A stretch of DNA of 60,000 bases from Membranipora membranacea (lineage: Eukaryota > Bryozoa > Gymnolaemata > Cheilostomatida > Membraniporidae). Position 1 is the stretch's first letter. Each line of letters opens with the position of its first letter. The stretch is taken from positions 9,860,001-9,920,000 of the forward strand of contig OU612065.1 of NCBI GenBank assembly GCA_914767715.1, in the 5' to 3' direction. A model generated the notes under the pieces. It made no database searches, was not told the origin of the DNA, and saw nothing but the letters and a program-made list of their open reading frames with translations. The position numbers and the translations under genes were made by a program. Of this stretch, positions 23,952-38,100 are shown one piece after another.

Positions 23952-26104
23952 CTTTGACTTCCTTTTTTACATTAACATTAACCAGTTGTTATCTAAAAAC
24001 AAATTCGACTTGATAGTGGATATATATATATATATATATTTGTGTGGGGCAAACTTGATATGCTTTGGTCTACAGTGCTATATGCCTGATGATAAGACTA
24101 AGGCTAGTTGGGTAGGCGTGCAAGCCTCGTCGGCACAAAAACCTTTATAAACCCACATCACCCTCAGGGGTGAACACTTATATGTGACAACCAGGGTCGC
24201 TATACTGATATGATAGGTTTTTGATTCAACAATCAATGTCTAGTGCCCGAGCATCTTTAAAAATAATCTATTTGCCTAATCACACTAAATCATTTTTGGC
24301 TCTAATCGGGTTTTTTTTTCCATCTGATGTTGGGGCAGATGCTGGATGTATATCCGTCTTTTGCAATACCCACTCTCTGTGACCCAATAACAATGAGTGA
24401 GAAGAGAACAAACCATGAGCGCCTTCGCTTGCAAGTGTGTATTTATTAAGCCTGTTTTCAATCAAACACTCAGTACTGGACAGCTGTCGCTTGATCCAAA
24501 TCAGAAATAGAGATATATTTGCCAGTGTAACTGGCCCAATAAATGAGAAGTTCACTAGCTAAAAGAGCAGGCTTTAAAATGGATTCAATGCAATGACTCT
24601 TGAGTTGGCCTAATTTGACTTGAGTACATACATGTTTTCAGTATGCATGGCAGCGGGTGGCATTGATTTGGACTGGTCATGCACATTTCTGAATCTTCTG
24701 TATAATCCACTAGAAGTTAGTATTTACAACCACATGTCAATGTTAGTCTCACAGTAAATATTTCACAATGCTGACTATATGTATCCATTCCTTGATGTGC
24801 CATGTATGATAATGTATGTTATTGTTACTTACATGCTGGGACAGGTCAAGTTGAAACTATAGTATAATATCTGCCAGAGATCAGGTGTTTCCTAGTCCAA
24901 TGATGTTCACTAATTGACAACAGGCAAAGCCCAAATCAGTTTGTTCTAATTTAGTTCGCTCCTTGGGTTATGTATTAATTGTTTCTCCTTGATTTATTAA
25001 CCAATCAGCAGATGCACTGTTTCTCTGACAAGGCATGTTTCTTTCAAACAGGAATCGCAGATAAAAAGTATAGATGGAGTCTTTGCTAACCCCTCTTGTT
25101 TTGAACACTGTGATTGGGTTACATGCATCTCTCCAATGATGTGATTGGGTAAATACTGAAATCAGGGAGAATGTAGTCTAAGTGCTCAGACTCCAAGGCG
25201 CAGGGAGTTACTTGCGCAAGCTATCAAACTCGATAGCTTGCGCAAGTAACTCCCTGCGCCTTGGAGTCTGAGCACTTAGACTAGGGAGGATGGGATCCCA
25301 CCCTCCAGGGGGGGCCGTCGGACAGGGGGCAAAGTCTGGGGAGCTCAGACTACATCAGAAGAAATTGATTGAATTATTTGGTAGTTGTCTTCTCTATTGA
25401 ATACATATTCCAATAGACTAGCCATATCTCAAAGGCCGCTGCAGTACGTAGGAGATTAACAGAATGCTGGTGCTAGATAACATGTCATGGTTTTGATTTC
25501 TCTTTTCGTGACAGGCTAATTCTGATTGTAACATACTGGTTTGTTCACTTCACTAGTCATTTCATCATCACATTCCGCAGTGAAACTGTAAGGTGACTAT
25601 AAATATATATTGTTACCATAGATGTTTATTACATAATCATGGTCTATGATCAATTATTTACATCAAGTGAATATGATAATTTATACTGGTAATATAATTA
25701 TAGAAACTTCTGAGCAAAGTACATAGGTAAGCCATAAATATTGGTTCCGCTCACTCATCAAGTAAAAAAGGAAAGCTTTTATATAGCGCAATATGCTATG
25801 AATTTAATGTAATACCTACAAAAATTGTTCATCGAATTAGACATAATAGCGAGAATGATGACAAAAACATAACCTCAGTCGTGGAATGGTGGTAGACAAT
25901 TATCAATCACCGCACCATAGAATTGCGTATGTTCACTAATGATGCTGATCCTATTGATAAAATGGGCACAAGTCATTTCATTTTGTAAGAATAGTACTCA
26001 GGGGAAGGTAACTTGAGTGAGGTAAGCTTACTGTTAAATATCCGGCAACACCTGATTTAAAACCCTTTGAGGCTGGATATGCAATCACATCATGTCTCAG
26101 GAGA
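23952..26104. other. Intergenic region upstream of ZCCHC4, with fold-back repeat
   Basis: No exon supported. Holds the presumed ZCCHC4 promoter next to 23951, a (TA)n stretch at about 24025-24040, the decamer GTGATTGGGT twice (about 25110 and 25141), and the palindromic element at 25171-25355. The rest is unremarkable AT-rich sequence; the longest open frame (24280-24555, minus) has no recognisable domain. Confidence 0.6.
25174..25283. repeat. Perfect 52-bp inverted repeat with 6-nt loop
   Basis: Left arm 25174-25225 and right arm 25232-25283 are exact reverse complements around AAACTC. Arms are GC-rich for this region (CCAAGGCGCAGGGAGTTAC inside). A further outer pair ATGTAGTCT (25171-25179) and AGACTACAT (25347-25355) brackets a G-rich tail, so the whole 25171-25355 stretch may be a foldback/MITE-like element. 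No transposase and no clear target-site duplication were seen. Confidence 0.9.
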
Positions 26105-29100
26105 TTACTTAGATACATGAGGAGATGATTCCTCGTCACAGGGAGCCATCATTTCTCTGTAGACCTTGAGAAGCAGTTCTCTAACCATCGGGTGGATTTC
26201 TAATTGAGGTACAGCCTGCTGTAGGCCTGCAGCTGTGACAAGTCTGAACATGTCATCGTGTGAGAGAAGATTAATCAACGCCTTGTTATACACATTTGAT
26301 ATATCTGCAAAATACAATAACAATTAATTTTTAGTGTTAAAATAATAAATGCGAAGTTTGATGAAACCCAAAAGTTATCTGAATGCAAACTCATGACAGG
26401 TTATGAATTACGAATCACACACTTTTTTGCAATCTGTCAAGTTTCTGAAAGTGACAAAATGTCAGCATAACCATAACTATGTTAGATCATGCTGTTCTAT
26501 GCGTTATATCATAGAGGCAGGGTCATACTGCTGTAGGGTGGATCAACTACAGGTATATGTTATAGGATAAAAAAAAATACAAACCAGTCAGTTCAGGATT
26601 TCTTCTTTTCAGTATACTGAATGTCGTCAAGTCTGTGGCTATAATATACCAACATACAGGCCATGTTACTTCTATATATAACAACTTATTTCAAAGAGAT
26701 GCCTTGATGACTGAAGTCTTTATTTTAATACTGTCATCTGTTGCATTGAAGTGATGATCTAACATTCAAGTTGGCCAACATAAGTGCTGGTTTAACAACA
26801 TATATGACTTGATATCCAGTAGATCCACACCTCTTTACAAACTGGTGCCAGATTTCTCAAACCTCTACCACAATCATGTGACATACAATTTTTGTCACTG
26901 AGCTCAGGAATGAATGTGCCAATTAACATCATGATGAAAACTTCTGAGGAGAAAGATGTAGTATTAACCGCAAATGGTCAAATAACCAGCTCCTGTTTCA
27001 TAGATATATGTGAGACAAATGTGAATATCAAGTCTGATTAATGTCCAACAATCCTCTCTGCTGCCCACCTGTGAGGTGAGTACACACTCAGTATTGAGCA
27101 AATGGCTAATGCGCATACTTACTGTGTAACATACAGACTCTAACTAAAGCTCTCAGCACAGAACAGCTACTTGTGTTATCCAGTATAATCCTGATCTGAT
27201 CTGATAATTCTACATAAAGTAAACAGTATAATAGATATTAAATCGAAAGTTCTTTTTAAAAAGAAATTCTAATCCATACGCTGCAAATATTATGAAAGAA
27301 GACCATGACTCAATAGTTTCCTTTACTATAAAAGTAAGCTTGAACTGATTATTAATTATCTCGACGAGGCCAAAAAAAAACAAAGCACAAGATATCACAA
27401 GATTTAGCATAGCGAGCAAATCAAATCACATCCCCAATCTGCAACCCCCCCCCCCCCACAAACCCTCACACCAGTTCTATATAAGTAACTAACCTTCACT
27501 AAGTTCTGGTACAGATAGAGGATACTTATATTTAGGTTTCCCCAGATCTTGTTCATAATCCTCTTCTCGGTCTGTAATTATATGGAAACATGATTGACTC
27601 CTTTTGAAAGGCCCTGTCTCTAATGGCGCAGTAGGCGCAAGAAAAATGTGAACAAAAATTTATAAGCCCATACCCGTTTTTTACATGATAACATGATCCT
27701 GCATTGCATTTACCAATGTAAAACATAAGAATTATTTTTATTCATCACACTCACCCTGTATAACAGCGAGTCCTGGTATACCTCCACCATGAGTAGAGAT
27801 CTCCTCCTCTGCAGGCGGACCTGAGGCTATATTATTGAAGAACTGAGCCGCTTTCAGCTCTTCACCGCTTTTCTGAATGTATTCTCTGTCAGCTGCTTCT
27901 TCTAAAGCCAGGGCTGCCAGCTCCGCCTCGGTCAGCGGCAGCTTACCCATTGGCATCACTGGCTCAAATGTAGCGTTAGAAGTTGAAGGTATATCCTGTT
28001 TCTCAACAATCTCAGCTTCTGGTATTTTCTCATCCGTTAATGATAGGGTTTCACTTGTGGATGCTGTTTTATCTTCAGGGCTTATGTTGCGGAGTTCAGG
28101 TGGGACTGTTGTCATGTACATACTGATTGGAGCTGCTGGCTCAATTTTCGGGATTACAGATTTAATAGATTGGCCACTCACAGGAGTTATCACTTGCTTC
28201 AGACTTTCAAGTGTAGATGGACTTATGGTCTTCAGCACATTTTGTAGCATAGCAGGCAAAACGCTTGTTGCCTTTTCGCTGTTACCGAGACTGTCAGACT
28301 CTTTGGATACAATGGTTGCTTTATCCTCATCCTTGGTAATTGTGGCAGCAGGCTGTGCTCTCTTGACAGGGACTTTCCTTTTAACCACTTGATTCAGATA
28401 CTGCAGTCTTGCCTGCAATGCTTCAACTGAGAGCTTCTCTAGATGTGATGTTGTATCTACTTTTGACCCGTCAAGTTTCTTGGCTGTTACTTTGTCAGTC
28501 TTTTGCTCACATTTTTGAGAGGGTGCGGGGACCTTGGGCAGAGAGTTTTCTTCCGGTAAAGGTATGTTAACAGCTACTTCAATTTTCATTTCTGTAGGTG
28601 GCAACGACTCTCTAGCTGTCTCATTTTTCTCCTTGTCATTTACAAGTTTAGGACCTCCTTTTTTAGATGTTTCTACAACAAGAGCTTTTGCCTCAGCTGG
28701 TCTTTGTCTTGGATCAGTTGGTAGGTCCGGGGATTCCAGTCTTGGATCTGTTGGTAGATTCGAGGATTTTAGTCTTGGGTCAGTTGGTAGTGCGGTGATT
28801 TCTGTTTCTTTCTCCGATTTCTTAGCTTCAGACTTACTTCTCCTCTCTGACCGTCTTTTATCTGAAGGACTTTTATGTTTGTGGCGAGCAGAGCGTGATG
28901 ATGAGAGCGACGATGATCTGGATGATGGCTTCCCAGGAGAGTTCTTCTTCACTTTCTCCTCCTCTAGTCGCCTCCTATCTCTCTCCAACTGCTTCGATTT
29001 CGGTCTTGGCTTGTATTTCTCCGGTTTTCTCTCCTGTTTCTGGTCCTCCTGTGACTCCGCTCCTACATGGCCGACGATAGTATTGATTGCAGAGAGTGTA

Positions 29101-32100
29101 GCAGCTATCTGAGAGAGAATGGAAGGAGCAGTCTCCACTTTTCCTTCTTTTACTGAGGCTTTCTCCTTTAATAAACCACTGACAAGTGCTGACTCTTTCA
29201 TTTTTTCAGCCTCAGGAGAGTCATTTCTCGATGGAGGAGTGTTTGGTTTACTATCTGCATCTCCTGATCTGAATACAGAGGCTATACCGACAGGTTGGGC
29301 AGATTTAGACTTTGTAGGAAGTGTGACACTTCTCACAGAGGCACTGCCATTTTTCGCTATGAAAGGAGGTGAGCCAGAGCTTACTGTATGAGTAGATATA
29401 GAAGCAGCTTCCAGGGCTGAGTACGCTGAAACACAAGATGTCGTTGTAGAGGGACAGGTCTGCAATGTAGGTGTTGAAGTTGTGAGTAGGGAGCCACAGG
29501 GATTGTTAGCATGCACACTTTGGTGTGACTTGGGTGTAACAGACACAAAGGTTGCGGCAACATCTTGAGGACAGATAGTAGGCTCGATGATTGTAATACT
29601 CTTTTCTTTTGGTGGCGGATTGTTGAATGGTAAAGGAATTGACTCTGGATCTAAATCAAATACTGCTGGTATACTATAGCCAGGCGCAATGAGCTGTGAT
29701 GCATTTGCTGATGAGGTAGAAGAGGCCTGTACAGAGCTTGCCAGTATGGACGTTGTTGTCAATGATGAGGAGACCCTAGAGGCAGTGGGTAGCCTTCCCG
29801 CTGGTATAGATAGAGAAAATATTGGTGGCGCAGGAGGCATTGAAAGAGGCGGGACAGAATATGAAATTGAAATTGAAGGTAGGGCAGGTGGGGCTTCCAT
29901 CAAAATCGATGTATCCCCTCCACTTGGTGACTTGGATAGAGCAGGAGACGGTTCAATATTTGTAAGCAGGGGAATAAGAGTGTGTAACAGAGGGGCTGTA
30001 ATTGGCTTCTTCATCGGACTAGTTTGTCTCTGAGTTGACTCCACTATAGCTCCTGGTAATATTTGCTCAGTAGATTTTTGTTTATTGGCTGAGCTAAGTA
30101 CATTAGCAGTCGTTGGTGGTTGATAACAGAACGGCGCAGACGGATAAGAGGTTACCCCTGCCAAAATCCTCTGCATTGCAGCAGGTAATTTCATGACACC
30201 TGTGCTGAATCTAACAGAGGTTGGCACGTCTGCTATTAGTGGAGGCTGGCTAGATGACTGTTGAGCAGCAGAGCCACCATATGTATGTTGTTGATGTTCT
30301 GAGGGTGTAGATACAGTGAGCTGTCCAGATTCATCAGCAGGTAATGACTCACAGATCAGTGGATCTATGAATGATTCCTCCTTATAAGATGCAGTTGGAA
30401 CTGTCTCATAGCCTGAATTATCTGCACTTTTATATCTGGTAGTTTCAACATGGGGGCTGTTAGTCTGAGACAAGTCATGATGAAAACTTGCCAGACCTTC
30501 TGTTTGATTAGCAAATGAATTGCGCAGCATATCTATTGTTTGGGGAATGTCATTATCTGATGCCTCCACAGACATTGAAAAGTCAGCTGCATCTTGCACT
30601 GTTCTTAGATCCGGACCACCTGCTTGCCCGTCGTATCCATGCTTTTGGTTGATGTCACCATCTGGCTCTTGAGATTGTGGAACATCAGTTGAGTCATCTC
30701 CTGTCACACCTTTGGCCTCGTGCTCTTGATCAGTATCAACATCTGTATAAATGTCGTCATAAAGATCGGCATTCGCACTCTTATGGTCAGGTGTACTGAT
30801 ATTACTATCCAGATCATCATCTAGATCCATTGGTGCCTCCCCGCCCCCCACACAAGGTATGCATTTGTCTGCAGATCTGGTCTTTAGCTCTTTAGGCTCA
30901 GATGTAATCCCCAAGTCCCTATCTAAAGGAGTATCACACTGTTCAGGGACCAGTTTATGACAAAGTTCCTTCAAAGATGAAGGCTGCAGCTGCGGAGTTA
31001 GTGTTTCTTTCGGTAGTACGTACTGTTCTTTTGCGCTGTTGTCGACAGTGTCAGTGCAACTTGTTTCTTCACAGATCAACTCCTCAACATTTCCGAGGTA
31101 AGCAGATATTTCTGAGGTGTTATTATCAGAATTCTTACATTTGAGGTCTTTATTACAGGCGGGTAAATCTTGCTGATTAAGTTGGTCAGTTGCAATGCTT
31201 GAAACATCAGCAAGATTACCCAATTTGTCCTTCGGATCTACGTTTTTCAATTCTTCATGAGTACTGACAGGCATATCTGGATTATTTGATAGTGCAGCGC
31301 TGAGTTGGAGAATTAAGTTTTTTATTGAATCCTCCTGCTGTACAGTATTATCCTCATTATCACAGTTATGATCTCCTTGGCTTTCGTCTTCAGAATGCTT
31401 GCTGGTCACAGGATTCTGCTTTTGTAAAGTTCCAATATCTTCTGGTATATTTTGAGATCTGTCCTCCTTTGTTTTGCAGGGTTCAGTCGGCTGGAGGACG
31501 TGACTTACAGTCTCGCCGCTGCTCTCAACTGGAATTTCTGGTTTTATTTGGATTTCGGTATTAGCTTCAACTTCGTGTCCGGCTTGGATATTGGTACCGG
31601 CTGTATTACCTGGTTTGGCTTGGATATCTGTATTAGCTGTAATGTTTTGTTTGGCTTTGATATCGATACTGGCTGTGACTTCTGGTTTGCCTTGGTTATC
31701 GTTATAAGCTGTAATATCTTGTTTGGCTTTGATATCAATACTGGGTGTAAATTCTGGTTTGCCTTGGTTATCGCTATTAGCTGCAATGTCTTGTTTGGCT
31801 TGGATCTCGATACTGACTGTAGTTTCTTGTTTGGCTTGATTATCGATAGTGGCTGTAGGCACTGTATCTATAGTGGCTGTAGGCGATATCGATACTGTTG
31901 AGCTCTGAGTTGTGTCCTGCCTTTGTTTTCTCATAAGTTCATCAGGAGCCTGGATTGAGTGATTGGATTCTGTAGCATCATTCCCAGGTGTATTGTCATC
32001 ATTCTGTCTCTGTGCAGATTTGCAATCTTCCTCATCATCACCTATAAGATCAGCATCATCAGTGTTTGTGGTGTGTACTTGAAGCTTGTCTTAGAAATAA

Positions 32101-35100
32101 TGCCGCGCTGCAAAACACCAAATCAGCGACATGTCACAGCACCCCCTACCATCACAAACTGTTTTGCTTTAATTGACTCAGATATAACGTAAGCTTATTT
32201 TTGTAGACTCATGAGTTGGGTAAAGGGCATGATCATCACAATAAAAATTTATAGCAGCTGAGACACACTAACACAAGTGTAACTGCCAATACATAGGATT
32301 GATCCTCAATATATATATGACACTGGATTGAAATATAAAGTGATAACTTACTGTGAGCAATGGGAAGTCCATATCTGTCTCTTGTAATGGTCTCTGGAGG
32401 TCGCCCCTGTGGTCCGTTATGGTGATAATATCTCCCACCTAAAACAAACCACCACTTCCATGTATATTGAAGATTGAGACATTTTGATTGATTATGTATA
32501 AGTCCATGTGACTTGAGATTAATTGACGATGCCTTTTGCCTGATATTCAGATTTGAAATGAGACGGCTATCAGTTGTCTACTCTCCCAGATTTATTTGTC
32601 AATCTAAAACGATAAATCAATGGTCACCTTTATAACAAAAACAAAATTGGCTGTTGAAATTGACAAGGACATATGTTCAGAATCTTTAGAATATAATAAT
32701 ATTTCACACATACCAATTGCCTCTCTCTGGGCTCTCTCAAACCTTTCTCGCTCCATTTCTCGACGTTCAAGCTCTCTGATTTCCATAACTCGCTCAAACT
32801 CTCGCCTTTCTCTTTCTCTCATTTCCATTTCACGTTGCCTAAAAATTAGTGCACAGTATTACTTGAGGTTTGTCAAAATACCAGGATAATTTTGCAAGTT
32901 GGTTTCACTCTAATTCGTATGTCTTGCGTGGTCAACACATGTGGGTACAAACAGCCCTGCCTAAATGGCACTTATTTTGTTATCAAAGTTTTAAACGGTA
33001 TCAATACGATAATCAGCTTACAGAGCCCTTACAGTCACAAAGATAGCAATATGCCTGTGACATAATAGCCTAAATAAAACAACTTTGACTTCATAAACTC
33101 TTAATGCTTAGTCTGAGCAACAAACCTTTCATGGTCATAGCCTCTCCTATCTACCTCCCTCCTCCTATCCATATCTCTCCTATCCATATCCCGTCTCTCT
33201 AGCATTTGCATCTCTCGTCCATCATAATCCTCTCTGTCATCATAGTCCCGGCTGTAACTACGACTAGACGACGCATAGCGCCGATCTCCATCTCGGTCTG
33301 AGTCTCGTCTAGCCTCCTGCCTCAGATCCTCGTAGTATAACTCCTTACGTGTTCTCTCCTGCTCCAGTGCAAGCTACAATTGTCTTATGCGCGTTATTTC
33401 AAATATGAAGTTATGCTGCAGTTATGATTTTTTTTGCTACCTTGTAATTGAGATCTGGGTTCCCACATGGCTGGGGTCTGTACTGATTGATTCCTAGTGA
33501 GATTTGCTGAACTCAAAGCAACATTATTTTTACCTTCAATAAAAAATAAAGATCCCGTCGCAACGATTTAGTATTCTCAGCTTAATCTCCTGCACCAGTG
33601 TTTGCTGTGGAGAGAGGGAGCAGGGGGGGGGGGGGGCGAGAGATAAATGGACAAGTACGAGAACATCACACAGACTAAGCTTGATCTAGCTTCTGAATTT
33701 AAGGGCGTGTAGTTATATAAGGGAAAATATTTCTGTCGACTTATATCTTACGATGTCATCATAGCACTCATCCTGTGGTTCCTCAGGCTCCACATGCCGG
33801 GACGCAGACATATACTCCTCTTCTGCGTATGTTTCGTCTGTTTGAGCTGTATATGGGTCCACAGGCTCATACATATCTGGTGGATAATCCTCAGTCTGTT
33901 TAAAACCCATCTCAGGAAAGAGGTGCCCTGAAAGGATGGAATGCAATACCTTTTTTTTAGAGAATAGACAATAATAGTTCAATTTAGTCCTATTCAAATC
34001 ATAGATGACTTCCAGAGTTGTAGATGTGAGTATCGAGTGATGTTTGTAACTAGTAAACATCCCAGAGGATTTAAACATTTGGAGGAGGAAAAGTTTGCCA
34101 GTTTGCAGATGCCGGAAATAGCTAAATTTTAGTCTAGGCAACATTTACACAACCCCTTCACTTCATTTTGACTCTCACCTAGGCTTAGAGAAGTTTAGAG
34201 CTAGCTAACATTTGGTCACCCCTTTACTATCTTAAATAAACTCTAGCTACCATTTTACTCATTGAGGGTGTTAGATATATGGGACGCTGCCAACTCCAAA
34301 AAAATGTTACATCCTAAGAGTTTGCATGAGTAGTTTACCAATCTAGCAAAGAAAGGCTTTAAAAAATGAATATGTATAATATATTTAACTTCTGAAACTG
34401 GCTGCAGGTACTGTGTTCTAGCTGTGTTATATATAATACCTGGTGGAGCGTTGTGTGGATGAGGCCTGAGAGATGTAGAAGGAGCTGATCTAGCCTGCAG
34501 ACTTGGAGGTAGCGGTGGAGGAGCTAGACTCGGTGGAGGTGTTGGCTGTTTTGGAGCTGGATCTGTTGGTAATGGGGCAGGCTCCTCCGGTGGTGGAGGC
34601 TTCGAATGTCCATAGTCATAACATACTACATCATCTGTTCAAGATATAATACAGCATTACATTTGAGTAAATTCACTTTATTCTGTTTGGATAAATGAAT
34701 GAATAAATGGGTTATTAACATAATAGCAGACTTTAACATGAAGTAAACAAAGACCATCCTCAATGTTAGTTACCATAAGTGTCAGAATACTGTCATATCT
34801 AATGTTGAGAAAGAAGGAGGATGTGACAAACCACATTTAGACTCTTCTCACTACATGCATGCAGATAGATGCCGTTGCCTGACATGCTTGTTGCCATGTC
34901 TGTTGGAAACCGTCGTATAAATGTTGTTTATATTGTTAATACTACTTATGTGGTTATTGGTATCAGCTACTAGGTAAGCACATTTACTATCAGGAAGATA
35001 AGTTGACATACCCTGCGACTGGTCCGCTTCTAATGGTATTATTGCTGGTCCTGGCCCATCTGAAAATATAAATTATTAGTTTGTCAGCGTGAAAGTGCCA

Positions 35101-38100
35101 TGACCTGAAGCAAAAGTATTGTTTGATGATTGGAAACATAACTTGTCGGTCTTCACTTCTGTTATACAATATGTTCACAGGAGTGGCACAACAAAACAGT
35201 CCAAACATACCTTGATCATCTTCGTCATCATCTGCAGTCTTTTTGGCAATTCTTCGGGAGATCTCTAGTGACAGACGGCAGATTTCATCCAATACATCCT
35301 GATTGACTGGTGGATCTGTTAAAAAATAACTATCTACTTTTTAATGTCAACATGTGAGGATGGAGTAGTTTTATGATACAGAAAACCTCCCTGCCTGCAG
35401 AATGCGAGGAAAAAAGGAAGTGGGAGTTATATACCCGCTGTAAATTATCTCTTATGCAAGAGTTGTCTTATTTTGCGAAATGCATATATATGTCAGAAAA
35501 CCTTTTTGTCAGATAGTGTTTATATGTGTAAACAAAATGTTATTGGATGATTATGTATGTCACCCGGATATCGTGACTTTGTGTAAATTCAATACCTAGC
35601 CTGACATGGAATTGTTTTTAACAAGTTGATTCATATCTAAAACTCCACATATTGCAATGGGGCACATCCTGATGTACAGCCCCAAGGCATTTTATCAAAA
35701 CCAAATAGCTTGTTGCCCTTAAAACACAATTGGGATTGAAATCAGCCCTTCCAATAGACACTAACTATTGCCTCAGACAAATAAGAGTGGAAATAATAAT
35801 ATTCATACTTCAACATTTGAGATTTTTAAGAGTTGCCTGCACATACTGAAAGAGCAATTGGGAGAATAGAATTCCATTCGCCCTGTACATAGTATCTAAA
35901 TCATGTATGCTAATGGAAAACAAACCATCACTGGTACTGTCTGCAGCCATAGTTCTGTTATCAGGACTCTCAACAACATCGTCGTTTCTGCTTCTCCTCT
36001 TGTTTCCTATTCTTGCCACCTCGTCCAAAACAGTCTTTTTGCGTTTGTTGATCGGGGCTGAAGGTTGAGAGATAATTCTCCAATCATCTTCATCCAAAAT
36101 GTCACGAAATTGTTCGTGCTTGGTATGTTTCTTAGTACCAGAGGGGCTTTCAGAAGGACTGGCTGGGTCAGGTAACAATCCCTTATTATGTCCGGGTATT
36201 GTGTCAGGATTAGGTAGGAGTCCCTTAATAGGTGCAGCTTTCTCCTTATTTGCACTAGTGGTGGATAGAGATCTAGATAGGTTTTGCTCGGGTAATTCAG
36301 TTGCACTAGGATCAGGTAAAAGTGCATCTGGAGCAGAAAACAATGAATCGGGATCTGGCAGTAATGAATCTGGTCCTTGCATCAGTTGTTTCGGCTCAGG
36401 AAGTATCCCTGGTTTAGGTTTAGCTGGAATTACAGGTTGAGGTGGAGACCGTAGTGACTCCGGAAGGGGTAGCAATGCTCGTGGATCTAAAGGAGGTGGA
36501 GCCACAGGCAGCGGTACTGGCTTAGGATTAGTGAATGTCACATTGAGTTCCATTAGGCTTAGCTGCCCTGGTATTGGTGGTCGGGGTGGGACAGCTGCAC
36601 TAGGTATTGGCGGTTTAGGAATAGGATAAGATGGAGTTGGAGAGCCACTTCTTAACATGTTGGTTGACAGAACGTTGCTAGTCGCCCATCCTATTGACCC
36701 TGTTCGCTGCTCCATGTTAACTTTTTGATGGGGAAGAGGTACACGATGCTCATTTTGTATTTGATGGGGGAGGGGCGGGCGCTGAGCGTTCATGTTAGCA
36801 TTGACTTGATTGCCTCTTAGATCAACATTATAAGGATTGTTTGGATGACCGTATGGGCTGCCCTGATATTGATTAGCACCATATCTCATAGCTGCCTGGC
36901 GTTCAAATTCTCTCCTTCTTTCCTCTCTTTTTTTTAGTCTGTCTAGTGGAGCTAAACCAGATCTAAATTGCTGGCTTGTAGCTGGTACGTAGCTTCCCAC
37001 TGAGCTCTGAAAATTGAAATATCCATCCATTGATATTTCTATGATTTATCAGTGAATAATACAAAAATTCATGTAGTATATCCTTATGGTTATGAATACA
37101 TACTATAGACATAGATTCCCTATCCATGTGTGCAAAGGTATGATATACACATCACTTCTTCCCCCAATTATCTCCCAGTATTTTATTTCTGCAGTAACAA
37201 ACATAGCAGTGTTTATTGGTTCTGAGCTTTTACCTGCACTTTGTTTATTTTTGGGATCTTGGGCATGCCAGACGTAGCAATAGCTTCAGACCAAGGGCTT
37301 GTGTAGGAACTGCTGCCTACTTTAGATCCTTTCTTAATATCTTTCTTCAAAGATCCTGTATCATGCTTAGTACCAGATTTCTTTTCCGCTAGTAATCGAA
37401 TCTTCAGAAAAATAAACCAAAGTATATCATTAGGTGATCGGTAAGCTACTGACAGATTTATTTGTAGCTTTTTGATCCTCAAATATGCAGTAACTAGCTC
37501 CCTCAGCTATTGAAGTTGATATTAATTACGCCAGTTATAACTAAAAGCTGATGAGTCATATGACACTACAAATTGAATCAATCATGTGCTTTCGATCGAC
37601 GGGATTAGATACCATCAGTAACAGAACATACATGCTAGGTTTTCAGTTTTTGGATTAATAATTGATAATCTATTCATAAGTGTAGCTGATCAAGTTTTTT
37701 ATGAAAACTATGTTAGCATTAATGAGAGAATAGTCTTGAGTGTTACCTTTTCAGCTCGCTCTTGCCTTCTTGTCTCCAATTCATTTTCAGATTTGCCTAC
37801 ATTCTCCTCATCTGATGAGTTATCAAGCAGCACTCTGCGTCTCTCACTCTTTGCCTTTTTATGCTTTGTCTTGCTAGGCTTCTCATCCTCGCTCATCACT
37901 TCCTGTTTCACCTAAATGCAATGAAAATGAACACTCAGCAGATCTCATGTAGGAAATGACAAAATTACCATAATATTGAGATGTAAATCATAAATGAAAC
38001 AATTCTTTTGCCTCATTACACCTGTACTGATGCTGTAAATCTATGTATAGATGAAAGCCATGCAGAGATTCGCAATGCTATTATTCAATATTATGGTGGC

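Larger units (their letters stand above)
27755..32041 (-). other. Giant 4287-bp exon of the unknown large gene
   Basis: An uninterrupted reading frame of about 1429 codons bounded by a CTTATAG acceptor at 32041 and a CAGG/GTGAGT donor at 27755. Introns elsewhere in the window fall every 50-400 coding bases, so this exon is strikingly long. It encodes low-complexity sequence rich in S, T, P, K and E. Its length also gives long shadow frames on the opposite strand. Confidence 0.9.

Noticed and set aside
26840-26945. Candidate extra exon (VFIMMLIGTFIPELSDKN) of the large gene
   Set aside because: The frame needed after the exon at 27123 gives an early stop; skipping it keeps phase to 26638.
27877-30033. 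Long plus-strand frames opposite the giant exon
   Set aside because: Antisense shadows of a low-complexity coding exon; no start context, splice sites or motifs of their own.
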